IMG/VR virus record: IMGVR_UViG_3300033153_011288
Coordinates: 1 to 38,573 of that record
Reading direction: 5' to 3' (one strand)
DNA from: a virus
Length of the DNA stretch: 38,573 bases
A program made the translations under genes and the position numbers. Below, piece after piece: positions 1 to 7,168 of this stretch. Every line of letters starts with the position of its first letter. Position 1 is the first letter of the stretch. Under the pieces are notes generated by a model. The model was not told the origin of the DNA, searched no databases, and saw only the letters and a program-made list of their open reading frames with translations.

Positions 1-42
1 TTTATAAAAAGATTTTATCTCAGGAGCATTTAGAAGAGAAAA
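1..42. repeat. Left copy of 42-base terminal direct repeat
   Basis: Bases 1-42 are identical to bases 38532-38573 at the other end of the window. The sequence ends inside the second copy, and a reading frame continues across the joint, so this is best read as the overlap of a circular or circularly permuted genome. It could be an assembler overlap or true terminal redundancy. The sequence alone cannot tell which. Confidence 0.95.
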
Positions 43-233
43 CAAAAAGTTTTCTATGTTGGATAATAGCTAATTGGGATAGTTATGAATGGGCGAGAGA
101 TAAGGCGATAAAAGTTGGCAAGGGATCTAAAACAATAAGAAGAATTTTGACTAAAGAAATAGGAGCAACACCGCCTCTATTGTGTAATTGGAAAAGTCAG
201 GTAGATATGTTAAGGCAATTTGATATAAATTAG
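1..233 (+). CDS. Small protein of unknown function, 3' part of a gene crossing the circle joint
   Basis: This is the downstream part of a 79-residue reading frame that starts at the ATG at 38525 and continues here after the 42-base overlap. Whole codons begin at base 3 and the stop is TAG at 231-233. The joined protein starts MNIYKKILSQEHLEEKT and has a basic middle (KVGKGSKTIRRILTKE) that could form a small helical DNA-binding unit, but no family is recognisable. It belongs to the operon that starts at 38334. Confidence 0.7.
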   Translation, partial: YKKILSQEHLEEKTKSFLCWIIANWDSYEWARDKAIKVGKGSKTIRRILTKEIGATPPLLCNWKSQVDMLRQFDIN

Positions 234-252
234 TGATTTCATTCTGCTCTCT

Positions 253-259
253 AAGGAGG
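253..259 (+). promoter_or_regulatory. Strong Shine-Dalgarno, decides start at 266
   Basis: AAGGAGG lies six bases before the ATG at 266. This is one of only three clear Shine-Dalgarno sequences noticed in the window. It argues for this start rather than the upstream in-frame ATG at 233 or the downstream one at 311. Confidence 0.75.
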
Positions 260-265
260 GCAGAG

Positions 266-646
266 ATGAGAACATTAAAATGTCGTTTGTTCTCTATAAG
301 TAAATTTATTATGAAAGATGATTTTAAGGACGAGGTATTTTTAAGCGAAATTAAAACCGATGAAGAAGGTTTTAATTCGTTGGCAAGTCGCAAGGAGTTA
401 GAGCAAATGTTAGCTGATACTATAAAAAGCGGTATTTGGAGAGCTGTTGACATAAGTATGGAGAGTGGAGATTTTTGGAGCAACGGTTGTGATACTTTGG
501 TTTTGATGTTTAGTATAAACAGCGGATTTACAGCCGGGCTTGAGGTCGCTGATTTCGTTAAGAGATGCGGGGCTGATGAATATAGTTATCAAGAGGCAGT
601 ATTTCAAGGCAAAAGAAAGGTCGTTGTTAGATTGTGGTGGGATTAA
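266..646 (+). CDS. Hypothetical protein, paralogue of the gene at 873
   Basis: This 126-residue protein has no family I recognise. Its C-terminal half (DTLVLMFS, then GLEVADFVKR, ending VVVRLWW) lines up with the protein at 873 (NVLVLMID, GLEIGQFAKA, VVFVRFEW), so the two are diverged paralogues. Both look like small alpha/beta domains with a hydrophobic strand near the end. Each copy is followed at once by a zinc-ribbon gene starting MNKCE, which points to duplication of a two-gene cassette. The start was chosen for the AAGGAGG at 253-259. Confidence 0.65.
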   Translation: MRTLKCRLFSISKFIMKDDFKDEVFLSEIKTDEEGFNSLASRKELEQMLADTIKSGIWRAVDISMESGDFWSNGCDTLVLMFSINSGFTAGLEVADFVKRCGADEYSYQEAVFQGKRKVVVRLWWD

Positions 647-650
647 AAAT

Positions 651-863
651 ATGAATAAATGTGAAGTTTGCGATAACGAAATTTATAATCCTGAATACGA
701 AGAGGTCGGATTGTGTTCGGCTTGTGCTACTGGAGAAAGTGAAGAAGCAAATCCATTAGAAAAAAAATATTCTTGTGAAGATTGTGATAATGAAATATCA
801 AAACAAGAATATGATAATAATGGCGAGATGTGTGATAGGTGTTTATTGGCAATGAATATTTAA
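651..863 (+). CDS. Small double zinc-ribbon protein
   Basis: A 70-residue protein with four CxxC knuckles: CEVC near residue 4, CSAC near 23, CEDC near 43 and CDRC near 61. These could hold two structural zinc ions, with the two halves looking like repeats (CEVCDNEIYNPEY and CEDCDNEISKQEY). Such proteins usually bind DNA, RNA or a protein partner, but no role can be named. It follows the gene ending at 646 by four bases. A longer in-frame start at 540 would overlap that gene and is not needed. Confidence 0.65.
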   Translation: MNKCEVCDNEIYNPEYEEVGLCSACATGESEEANPLEKKYSCEDCDNEISKQEYDNNGEMCDRCLLAMNI

Positions 864-872
864 TTAAAAAAA

Positions 873-1319
873 ATGAAATTAAAAAAAGCAAAAATACAAA
901 TAGATTTCTACGATGATATTTATGACAATGCTGAAAAGGGCATAAATATTTTGAGGCAAAAAATGGAGCATGATTTTGATATTCTAAAAAAGGCACAAGT
1001 GGTAGATATTGGAAATAATAAAATATGGACTAATTCAAAAAATGTTTTGGTTCTGATGATTGACTGGAAAGAGGATGCAGTACTTGGTTTAGAGATAGGT
1101 CAATTCGCAAAAGCAATGGTTGTTAAAGAGTTTGATTATATTCATACAAATATAAATTTCAGCAATGAGGATGTTGTGATTTCTAAGAAGGTGGTTTTCG
1201 TGAGGTTTGAATGGGAGGAGGAAACGCCTGAGGAAAGGAAGGAAAGGTCTGAGGCAAGGAAAAAAGAAATAGCAGAAAATATTAAAAAGATAAAGGACGA
1301 TCCTAATTTACAAGACTAA
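873..1319 (+). CDS. Hypothetical protein, paralogue of the gene at 266, with charged C-terminal tail
   Basis: A 148-residue protein related to the product of 266-646 through the core from about residue 45 to 118. Compared with that copy it has an added, highly charged tail from about residue 118 (EEETPEERKERSEARKKE) that is likely a helix. It is followed one base later by a second MNKCE zinc-ribbon gene, which repeats the arrangement at 266-863. The function is unknown. Confidence 0.65.
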   Translation: MKLKKAKIQIDFYDDIYDNAEKGINILRQKMEHDFDILKKAQVVDIGNNKIWTNSKNVLVLMIDWKEDAVLGLEIGQFAKAMVVKEFDYIHTNINFSNEDVVISKKVVFVRFEWEEETPEERKERSEARKKEIAENIKKIKDDPNLQD

Positions 1320-1320
1320 T

Positions 1321-1566
1321 ATGAATAAATGTGAAGATTGCGGATGTGGAATGAGTGGTGGATTTTGTTCTAACTGCCACGAAGAAGTATTTATCGCAGA
1401 ACAATATATTGAATTAGGAGAAGATGTGCCTTTATCAATAAATAATAAGGCAAATGAGCATATAAATAATAAAAGTCGTATAGAACAAGCGGAGCAACAA
1501 AGAGATATTGAGTCCAATAGATTGCGAAAAGAACATTTTGAAGCATATGGAGAATATCCTAAATAA
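1321..1566 (+). CDS. Small zinc-ribbon protein with helical tail
   Basis: An 81-residue protein starting MNKCEDCGCGMSGGFCSNC: one four-cysteine zinc site in the first 20 residues, then a charged, probably helical tail. The first bases of the gene nearly match those of the zinc-ribbon gene at 651 (ATGAATAAATGTGAAG in both), which supports common origin by cassette duplication. No enzyme signature is present. A role as a DNA- or protein-binding adaptor is only a guess. Confidence 0.6.
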   Translation: MNKCEDCGCGMSGGFCSNCHEEVFIAEQYIELGEDVPLSINNKANEHINNKSRIEQAEQQRDIESNRLRKEHFEAYGEYPK

Positions 1567-1570
1567 AAAA

Positions 1571-1771
1571 ATGAAATTCAAAAAAGAAAAAATAAAACTT
1601 GGTTTGAAAATCAAAACTAATGCCTACGGAGAGCGCGGGACTTCAGATTGGATTCAAGGCAGGGTTCACAAGTTAAAAGTTTTGTCTTTCATTATTAGGT
1701 CGGACGAAGGAGAGAATAGAGAGGTTTATTACTCTAATGAGAATCCAAAGATTCAAGTTTATTATGGATAA
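1571..1771 (+). CDS. Small hypothetical protein, possibly a beta-barrel fold
   Basis: A 66-residue basic protein starting MKFKKEKIKLGLKIKT. Alternating strands (IKLGLKIK, WIQGRVHKLKVLSFII, EVYYS, IQVYYG) suggest a small SH3-like barrel, but no family is recognised. The start at 1571 follows the stop of the previous gene by four bases. The stop at 1769-1771 overlaps the ATG of the next gene (ATGGATAA), so the two are probably translationally coupled. Confidence 0.55.
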   Translation: MKFKKEKIKLGLKIKTNAYGERGTSDWIQGRVHKLKVLSFIIRSDEGENREVYYSNENPKIQVYYG

Positions 1772-2243
1772 ATTTTTGGCAAAAATAATTCCTGACGGGG
1801 AAGGCAAGAAATTGGTTTTGAAAGATACAAATTATTATAATTCAGTCATTAAAAGAAAAAGATTAGGGGACTACGAATTGTCTTTGAAGTCAATCAGATT
1901 AGATGCGAGAAAAAGAACACTGCTTGAAAATAATTATTATTGGGGAGTTGTGATCGTGGTATTCGCAAGTTATGGAATGGATGAGGAATATTGGCATAAT
2001 CTCTTTAAGGTCAAATTCATTGGTCCTTCGATCACTGGCGAGAAGAAAATCAATGCGGAGCGTTGGAGTCCTGATGGGGTCATTGATGTTGGCGCAAATT
2101 TAACAACGACAGAAATGACAACTGTTAAATTTGAGAATTATCTAAGAAAGATTAGGGAGTGGGGAAGCACAAGTGAATTTTTAAGAACTCAGTTTGGCAA
2201 TGCCATATTCGTACCATTGCCTAACGAGAAGGAATTTGATTAG
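1764..2243 (+). CDS. ninB: NinB-like recombination protein
   Basis: A 159-residue protein resembling phage NinB (Orf), which binds single-stranded DNA and helps phage recombination. The signature is the segment around residues 45-70 (LDARKRTLLENNYYWGVV), like the RNRSLDQN-type motif of NinB. It is followed by a YWHNLFKVKFI segment and a C-terminal TTEMTTVKFENYLRKIREW helix that matches the expected STS...EF...I layout. The NinG-like gene at 2447 follows closely, as in the lambda nin region. The assignment rests on remembered motifs, not on a search. Confidence 0.5.
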   Translation: MDKFLAKIIPDGEGKKLVLKDTNYYNSVIKRKRLGDYELSLKSIRLDARKRTLLENNYYWGVVIVVFASYGMDEEYWHNLFKVKFIGPSITGEKKINAERWSPDGVIDVGANLTTTEMTTVKFENYLRKIREWGSTSEFLRTQFGNAIFVPLPNEKEFD

Positions 2244-2255
2244 TAAATTAATTAT

Positions 2256-2450
2256 ATGAATATGAAAAGAATAAGTGTTATATTAGAAGCTTCAAATCTT
2301 TGGGATGAATTTTTGAAGGATAGAATTAAAAAGATAATGGAGGACGATGTTGTTGCATTAGAAGATAGGGCTGAAAATCTATTCGCTATGGTAGTAGAAC
2401 CAGATAGAGAATTTAGGAATTTTGTAAAGTATATTCTAAAAAAAAGATGA
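2256..2450 (+). CDS. Small hypothetical protein between ninB-like and ninG-like genes
   Basis: A 64-residue charged, mostly helical protein (MNMKRISVILEASNLWDEF start). The stop TGA overlaps the ATG of the next gene in an ATGA, which indicates coupled translation with the NinG-like protein. No family is recognised. Confidence 0.55.
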   Translation: MNMKRISVILEASNLWDEFLKDRIKKIMEDDVVALEDRAENLFAMVVEPDREFRNFVKYILKKR

Positions 2451-2812
2451 GACAATTCAGCAAAAATCCGATTAGTAAATTAATCAGAAAGGCAGACAAG
2501 ACTATTCAAGATTATTTCAGAAGGATATTCCGTGATTTTCCTTGCGAGGTTTGTGAAAAGAGACGATTTGTTGAGATGCATCATTTTGCGAGAAAGAGCG
2601 AGTCTAATTTTTTGAGGTATCACGAGAAAAATCTTATCAAGGTTTGTAGGATCTGCCATTCTTGGGCTCACGGATTTGATGAGTCAGGATTCAAGGACAG
2701 GGTCAAAGAAAAGAAGGGTCAAGAATGGTTTGATTGGATTGAGGCAAACAAAAGAAAATATTTAAGGTTAGATGAGAAGTATTTAGAGTTGGTAATTAAA
2801 AAATATAATTAA
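2447..2812 (+). CDS. NinG/Rap-like or HNH-fold zinc nuclease-like protein
   Basis: A 121-residue basic protein. After an N-terminal helical part typical of NinG-like proteins (IRKADKTIQDYFRR) comes a zinc-linked HNH-like core: CEVC near residue 33, MHHF near 43, then VCRIC and HSWAH near 67-75. In lambda, NinG (Rap) acts on recombination intermediates. The fold also occurs in plain HNH endonucleases. The nearby NinB-like gene favours a recombination role. Whether the catalytic residues are complete cannot be settled by eye. Confidence 0.5.
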   Translation: MRQFSKNPISKLIRKADKTIQDYFRRIFRDFPCEVCEKRRFVEMHHFARKSESNFLRYHEKNLIKVCRICHSWAHGFDESGFKDRVKEKKGQEWFDWIEANKRKYLRLDEKYLELVIKKYN

Positions 2813-2823
2813 GAATATTTAAT

Positions 2824-3099
2824 ATGTTAAAAGAAAAACAAATAACAAAAAAAATTTATATTGATTGTTGTGATATTTGTGGGGAAGAAATAAGTGGGTG
2901 TGAATTTCCTTTTGAAATAACAAGGGAAAAGATTTTAGGAGAGAATAAAGTTTCAGAAAAAGAAAAAATGAATATTTTCAAAAAGTTAATGGTCGGATTG
3001 AGTGGTAATTTATGGAAGAAAAAAGTTTTTAAGTTTCATCATAAATGCGTAGAACAGGCAGTTTTTGAAAAAATGAAAAAATGGAAAAAGAACAAGTAA
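2824..3099 (+). CDS. Small zinc-binding hypothetical protein
   Basis: A 91-residue lysine-rich protein with a CDICGEE knuckle near residue 16 and a second ligand pair (HHKCVEQ) near residue 74, which could form one zinc site. The middle is helical and charged. It overlaps the start of the next gene at 3081 by 19 bases. No known family. Confidence 0.55.
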   Translation: MLKEKQITKKIYIDCCDICGEEISGCEFPFEITREKILGENKVSEKEKMNIFKKLMVGLSGNLWKKKVFKFHHKCVEQAVFEKMKKWKKNK

Positions 3100-3617
3100 A
3101 ACAATATATTTTAGAAAATAGAAATAAAATAAAGATTTGCCCTTTCTGTAATTCAAGAATTGAGGACAGAGTAATATCTTTATATTCGGGACTGATTGAG
3201 GCTCTGTATAAGATTTTTAAGTGGTGTCAGGAAAAAAGAAGGCACGAGTTTGAGACAAAGGAAATCAAACACTTTTTAGGCAGGAGTGAATATGCGAGGT
3301 TCGGGGATTTAGTAAGGTTCGGAGGTTTAGTTTATAAGCCAACAACAGAAAAAAGAAAAGCATTTTTTGGTTTGAATATGGAAAGGTGCGAGAAATTTTT
3401 CAAGGGCGATTATTCTATTCCTGCTCAGTTGGTAATCAATCAAATCACTAACGAGGTTGAGGCTGAGAGTTATGTAAAGATTCACGATTTCAAAAAATTG
3501 CCTTTGTATAAATTTTTGAAGGAGCACGGATTGTTTGATGATAAGAAAGTTCAAGATATTGGGGTTGGGAAAGATAAGCCAACGGTCGCAGAGCATATGG
3601 AAGGACAACTATTTTAA
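3081..3617 (+). CDS. Hypothetical protein with zinc knuckle, possible winged helix
   Basis: A 178-residue protein with a CPFC pair at residues 20-23, a helical middle, and a segment around residues 60-100 (FETKEIKHFLGRSEYARFGD, then LVYKPTTEK) that looks like a small winged-helix module. The tail from about residue 145 is helical and basic. It lies in the recombination-accessory block after the NinB/NinG-like genes. A DNA-binding role is plausible but unproven. Confidence 0.55.
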   Translation: MEKEQVKQYILENRNKIKICPFCNSRIEDRVISLYSGLIEALYKIFKWCQEKRRHEFETKEIKHFLGRSEYARFGDLVRFGGLVYKPTTEKRKAFFGLNMERCEKFFKGDYSIPAQLVINQITNEVEAESYVKIHDFKKLPLYKFLKEHGLFDDKKVQDIGVGKDKPTVAEHMEGQLF

Positions 3618-3618
3618 T

Positions 3619-3897
3619 ATGAAAACAAAAATTTGTAGCAAATGCCAAAAAAGAAAATTGATTGAGAATTTTTATCAAGACAAAAGAAACGCAGATGGTC
3701 GCCATAGTTTTTGTAAGGATTGTAAGAAAAAAATTGAGGCTGTTTGGAGGGATAAAAACAGAGATCAAATAAAAAAAAGAAATGATAAGTATCGTAAGAA
3801 AAACAAAGAATTGATTTTGAAAAAACAAAGGGAAAATTACGATCCAGTTAAAAGAAGGGTCGGATATCTTGTTGATAAGAAATTAAAACGATTATGA
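3619..3897 (+). CDS. Zinc-ribbon protein resembling the N-terminus of phage HNH endonucleases
   Basis: A 92-residue very basic protein. Residues 5-36 form a four-cysteine knuckle (CSKC and CKDC) with the spacing FYQDKRNADGRHSFCKDCKK. This module often precedes HNH nuclease domains in phages. Here the nuclease core itself is absent and only a lysine/arginine-rich helix follows (WRDKNRDQIKKRNDKYRKK). It could be a DNA-binding remnant or a stand-alone small protein. The start at 3619 was preferred to 3535, which would overlap the previous gene by 83 bases. Confidence 0.6.
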   Translation: MKTKICSKCQKRKLIENFYQDKRNADGRHSFCKDCKKKIEAVWRDKNRDQIKKRNDKYRKKNKELILKKQRENYDPVKRRVGYLVDKKLKRL

Positions 3898-4094
3898 GCA
3901 TAGAAGGAATATTATTATATCTTGCGGGATTAGCAACTGGTTGGTATCTGACTAGGAAATCTTACAAAGCGAAAATTAAAGATTTGAAAGATAAGATGTT
4001 ATTGATTGAGAAAACAAACGATGTTCTTTTCAAAAATGTGCAGGAATTACTGAGTACGATCAAGTGGCTGAGGTTTATTTTCAAGGAAAAATGA
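3894..4094 (+). CDS. Small membrane protein with coiled-coil tail
   Basis: A 66-residue protein whose N-terminus is a membrane segment with a GxxxG-like pattern (IEGILLYLAGLATGWYL). A positively charged turn and a coiled-coil helix follow, probably on the cytoplasmic side. It overlaps the preceding gene by ATGA. Function unknown. Membrane adaptor or holin-like roles are possible. Confidence 0.55.
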   Translation: MSIEGILLYLAGLATGWYLTRKSYKAKIKDLKDKMLLIEKTNDVLFKNVQELLSTIKWLRFIFKEK

Positions 4095-4102
4095 GGTATA
4101 AT
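4074..4102 (+). promoter_or_regulatory. Putative promoter for the lysozyme-like gene, leaderless
   Basis: TATAAT at 4097-4102, with TTTATT at 4074-4079 as a weak -35 box 17 bases upstream. The ATG at 4109 is seven bases beyond the -10 box, about where transcription would begin, so the mRNA would have almost no leader. The same geometry recurs at 10962, 13098, 18636 and 25086. Confidence 0.45.
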
Positions 4103-4108
4103 AGAAGT

Positions 4109-4534
4109 ATGAAAAAATCCTATATTGCCTTTGTTTTAGCGGTAATACTGATACTTTTGGGGATTAACTGGTATGTATGGTTTATGTTGGATACGGTTCA
4201 ACCTGAGCCAATAGAAATGGTGCCCGATGGCTTGGATCACTGGATTGAAGAATTGGCTGATGTAGAAAATTGCGGTCAAGAAGGAATCATTGATGTTAAT
4301 GGAGAGAGATCATATGGGGATTTATGTTTTCAAGAAAAAACATTTAGGCATTTTGTAGAAAAGTTTAGCCAACTACGAAATGCTGAGGAGGCAGAGATTA
4401 TGAATTTTATTAGCGATAGCGAATTTCAAAGAAAACTCGCGCGCAAAATGATAATTCATAGACATAGGAATTGGAGGCATTGGCTAACAAGTGTCATTTA
4501 TAAAATAGGCAAACCGCCAAAAAACAATGGATAA
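4109..4534 (+). CDS. Membrane-anchored lysozyme/transglycosylase-like protein
   Basis: A 141-residue protein. Residues 5-27 are a signal anchor (SYIAFVLAVILILLGINWYV), so the rest should face outward. The ectodomain has DVENCG at 51-56, with E53 as candidate catalytic glutamate, then NGERSYGDLCFQEKTF at about 64-79. This resembles the E...S-x-G-L-x-Q layout of lysozyme-like transglycosylases. C55 and C73 could form a disulfide. It is far from the endolysin cassette and has its own putative promoter, so it may serve DNA entry, superinfection exclusion or cell-wall remodelling. The family call is tentative. Confidence 0.5.
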   Translation: MKKSYIAFVLAVILILLGINWYVWFMLDTVQPEPIEMVPDGLDHWIEELADVENCGQEGIIDVNGERSYGDLCFQEKTFRHFVEKFSQLRNAEEAEIMNFISDSEFQRKLARKMIIHRHRNWRHWLTSVIYKIGKPPKNNG

Positions 4535-5081
4535 AAAAATAGCATTAGAAAATTTAAGAGATGCGGTTGAGGTTTTGAATCAATATAAGGCTTATTGGTG
4601 GATTACTGCAGGGACTTGTCTTGGCGCAATTCGTGAAAAAGATTTTATTGATCACGATGATGATATAGATATTGGAATTTTATATAATAGCAAGAAACAG
4701 AGAGATAATATAATTGCAGGAATGATGAAAAAGGGTTTTGAGTTGAAGCATATTTTTGGCAAAAAAAATGCAGGGCTTGAATATTCTTTTATAAAAAAGG
4801 GGGTAAAAATAGATTTTTTCTATTATGATGAATCTGTATGGAAGTGTATAAACGATGGATATTGTATGAGTATATGGCAGTATGGCAAAAGAATAATTTT
4901 AGATTTTCCTGCCTATCTTTTTGAAGAATTAAAAGAAATAGATTTTTTGGGATTAAAAGTGAATGTTCCTAATCCGCCAGAGGACTATCTAAATATTAGA
5001 TACGGAGACTGGAAAAAAGTCGTCAAGGATTGGGATTGGGCTTATGGTGCTCATAATACAAGAGGTAAAAATGGAAAATAA
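4527..5081 (+). CDS. LicD/fukutin-family nucleotidyltransferase-fold transferase
   Basis: A 184-residue protein with the LicD family hallmark: GTCLGAIREKDFIDHDDDID at about residues 29-48, including the DDDID metal site. LicD proteins transfer phosphocholine or related phospho-groups onto cell-surface sugars, and fukutin relatives add ribitol phosphate. The length fits a compact catalytic domain. It is followed by two GT2 glycosyltransferases (5071 and 6262), so the three probably build or modify one surface glycan or virion decoration. The acceptor cannot be told from sequence. Confidence 0.8.
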   Translation: MDKKIALENLRDAVEVLNQYKAYWWITAGTCLGAIREKDFIDHDDDIDIGILYNSKKQRDNIIAGMMKKGFELKHIFGKKNAGLEYSFIKKGVKIDFFYYDESVWKCINDGYCMSIWQYGKRIILDFPAYLFEELKEIDFLGLKVNVPNPPEDYLNIRYGDWKKVVKDWDWAYGAHNTRGKNGK

Positions 5082-5802
5082 AAAAATAACAATTATTGCG
5101 GTTAATTGGTGGGGAAAAGATTTTGCAGAATTACTTGTGAGGAGTATTTTTGAAAAATCAAAATCCAAAGAGCACGATATTATTTTGGTTGATAATAGCG
5201 GGGAATTAAGCATTCAAGATTTTAGCAAATCCTACACAATTATTGAGAGAATTATTAAACCTAATTCAAATTTAGGACACGGCGGAGGATTAGATGTAGC
5301 AATCAAAGAAGTCAAAACTAATTATATAGCTTTGTTTGATATTGATGCTTTCGTATTGGCACAGGATTGGGATGAGAAGATTATTAAGGAATACGAAAAG
5401 AATGATAGAACTAAAATGATTTCAGTTAAGGGAAGTAATTTGAAGCCGGCAAGACCTTTATTTATGTTTTTTGAAAAGAAAACTATTAAAGAAAATGATA
5501 TAAGTTTTAAGGCAAGAGAATTTGAGGGAGTGAAATTTGATGTCGGCATCCACGCTTATTTCAATATATTATCAGTGTATGGAGATGATTCAGTCATTCT
5601 ATTGCCGAGACACAATTCAAAATTTAAGGATGTTCTCGGAGATGAATATTCTTTGAATGGCGAAAGGTTTGTTTATCACAATTGGTATGGCACGCGTTGG
5701 TATGGCGCAAATGGGAAAAGATGTTATGACATAATAGATAATGTTAAGTGGGATCATTTTGAGAAATGTAAAAAGTCGCTTTTTAATCAAGTAGGAAAAT
5801 AA
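5071..5802 (+). CDS. GT2-family glycosyltransferase
   Basis: A 243-residue protein with a GT-A fold. It opens with a Rossmann-like strand (KKITIIAVNWWG), has a DNSG at 41-44, the NLGHGGGLD segment near 67-75 and a DID metal/sugar-nucleotide motif at 90-92 (ALFDIDAF). A typical acceptor-side histidine/tryptophan-rich end follows (VYHNWYGTRWYG). It lacks membrane segments. It overlaps the LicD-like gene by 11 bases, so the two are probably made together. The start at 5071 is preferred over 5044. Confidence 0.75.
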   Translation: MENKKITIIAVNWWGKDFAELLVRSIFEKSKSKEHDIILVDNSGELSIQDFSKSYTIIERIIKPNSNLGHGGGLDVAIKEVKTNYIALFDIDAFVLAQDWDEKIIKEYEKNDRTKMISVKGSNLKPARPLFMFFEKKTIKENDISFKAREFEGVKFDVGIHAYFNILSVYGDDSVILLPRHNSKFKDVLGDEYSLNGERFVYHNWYGTRWYGANGKRCYDIIDNVKWDHFEKCKKSLFNQVGK

Positions 5803-5806
5803 AAAT

Positions 5807-6040
5807 ATGGCACTTCTAAAAAATTATAATGACGGCAAGTATGAAATAACAATCTATACCGCTGGCGGTTCTGTTAGAGATAGATTAACTGGGGAAATAT
5901 TAGCTGATTTCACGAATTACTGGACTGAAGATGGTAGTATTCACGAAGAGACAGCGAGTCAACTAAACCTTATTTTTGAAGAATTAGGATTGATTATAGA
6001 TTACAAGAATTTTAAGCCACAAAGTAGGAAAATAATATGA
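5807..6040 (+). CDS. Small hypothetical protein
   Basis: A 77-residue protein starting MALLKNYNDGKYEITIYTAG. Predicted beta-rich at the front and helical behind (EETASQLNLIFEELGL). No motif is recognised. It sits between two glycosyltransferase genes and overlaps the next gene through ATGA. Confidence 0.55.
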   Translation: MALLKNYNDGKYEITIYTAGGSVRDRLTGEILADFTNYWTEDGSIHEETASQLNLIFEELGLIIDYKNFKPQSRKII

Positions 6041-6237
6041 ATAATAAAAAGAAAAAAAAGATAAAGAAATGGATTGGAGGAGAAGAACACGAACTTTGTG
6101 AACAGGGTATTTGTTGGGTACCAACAGGAAAGCATATTTGTAATTTTATTTCCGATGATAGTTTGGGAGAAGATAATAAAGGGCGGTGTATGATTTGCGG
6201 TGAGTATAAAAAAGTCGATGGGGAGATAATAATATAA
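6037..6237 (+). CDS. Small zinc-binding hypothetical protein
   Basis: A 66-residue protein with a lysine-rich start (MNNKKKKKIKKW) and five scattered cysteines plus histidines, including CMIC near residue 52. Cys and His near residues 21-36 could complete a zinc site. The coupling ATGA with the previous gene suggests one transcript. Function unknown. Confidence 0.55.
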   Translation: MNNKKKKKIKKWIGGEEHELCEQGICWVPTGKHICNFISDDSLGEDNKGRCMICGEYKKVDGEIII

Positions 6238-6261
6238 AATTTTTGCCTTCAAATGCTAATT

Positions 6262-7167
6262 ATGAAATATAATAATCTTACAGCGGTCTTGATTACATTT
6301 TTAAGACCAGAATATACAAGAAAATGCGTAAAATCACTTTATAAACAATATAAAGGGATAAATATTATTGTTGGAGAGAATGGAAATTATGATGAGGATA
6401 TGCATATTTTTTTGAATGCGCATAATGCGCGATATATTATGCTTCCATTTGACAGCGGTGTTTGTTATGGTCGCAATAGATTAGTTGAGGAAGTAGAAAC
6501 AGATTATATTTTGGTTGGCGATGACGATTTCTTTTATACTAAAAATGCGGGAGTTGATAAAATGTTTAATTTCATTCAGAGGCACGATGAATTTTCAGTG
6601 ATTTGCGGTCGCATTTTTGAGAAAGGGAATATAAGAAATTATCAAGGACATATGACTTTTGAGGATAAAGGAATTAGGTATACAAAATTTGATAATGAAA
6701 ATGGTCCTTATGAAATTGATAAAAAGACAGGTTTGAGGTATGCGAAGGTTGATATAGCTTTCAATTATTTTGTGGCAAGAAAGAAAGATATTGAAGATCA
6801 AAAATGGGATGAGAAAATTAAAGTTGCCTACGAGCATTCTGATTGGTTCATTCAATTGAGGCATAATAATACTCCTGTTTGTTTTGCGCCTGATTGCGTG
6901 GTAGTTCACAAGCCTGAAGGAGTAAAGGTCGATATAAAGGCTTACAATCCATATAGAATGAGAAAATCTGACAGGCTTTATTTCTTTCAAAAGCACGGGT
7001 TAGATTATTTCATTGATATGCAGGGGCGAACAGATAGGTTTAAGGTTGAAAAGAAAACAGATAAATATTGCGCTCTTCAACCGTTAAATCACGATAATAA
7101 GTTTTATAATCGTGGGGACATAATCGTAACTAAACACCCCACTAAGTTAATGAGAGAAGTATACTAA
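6262..7167 (+). CDS. GT2-family glycosyltransferase
   Basis: A roughly 301-residue GT-A glycosyltransferase. Near the start comes TAVLITFLRPEYTRKCVKSL, typical of the family's donor-binding strand. The DDD metal motif is at about residue 87-89 (ILVGDDDFF), and a later NYFVARK...HSDWFIQLRH stretch resembles the acceptor and base region of GT2 enzymes. An alternative ATG at 6253 adds three residues. There is no Shine-Dalgarno to decide. With the LicD-like and other GT2 genes it forms a three-enzyme glycan set. Confidence 0.75.
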   Translation: MKYNNLTAVLITFLRPEYTRKCVKSLYKQYKGINIIVGENGNYDEDMHIFLNAHNARYIMLPFDSGVCYGRNRLVEEVETDYILVGDDDFFYTKNAGVDKMFNFIQRHDEFSVICGRIFEKGNIRNYQGHMTFEDKGIRYTKFDNENGPYEIDKKTGLRYAKVDIAFNYFVARKKDIEDQKWDEKIKVAYEHSDWFIQLRHNNTPVCFAPDCVVVHKPEGVKVDIKAYNPYRMRKSDRLYFFQKHGLDYFIDMQGRTDRFKVEKKTDKYCALQPLNHDNKFYNRGDIIVTKHPTKLMREVY

Positions 7168-7168
7168 T

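Noticed and set aside
3535-3618. Longer form of the zinc-ribbon protein starting at 3535
   Set aside because: It would overlap the previous gene by 83 bases, and the cysteine motif begins right after the ATG at 3619.
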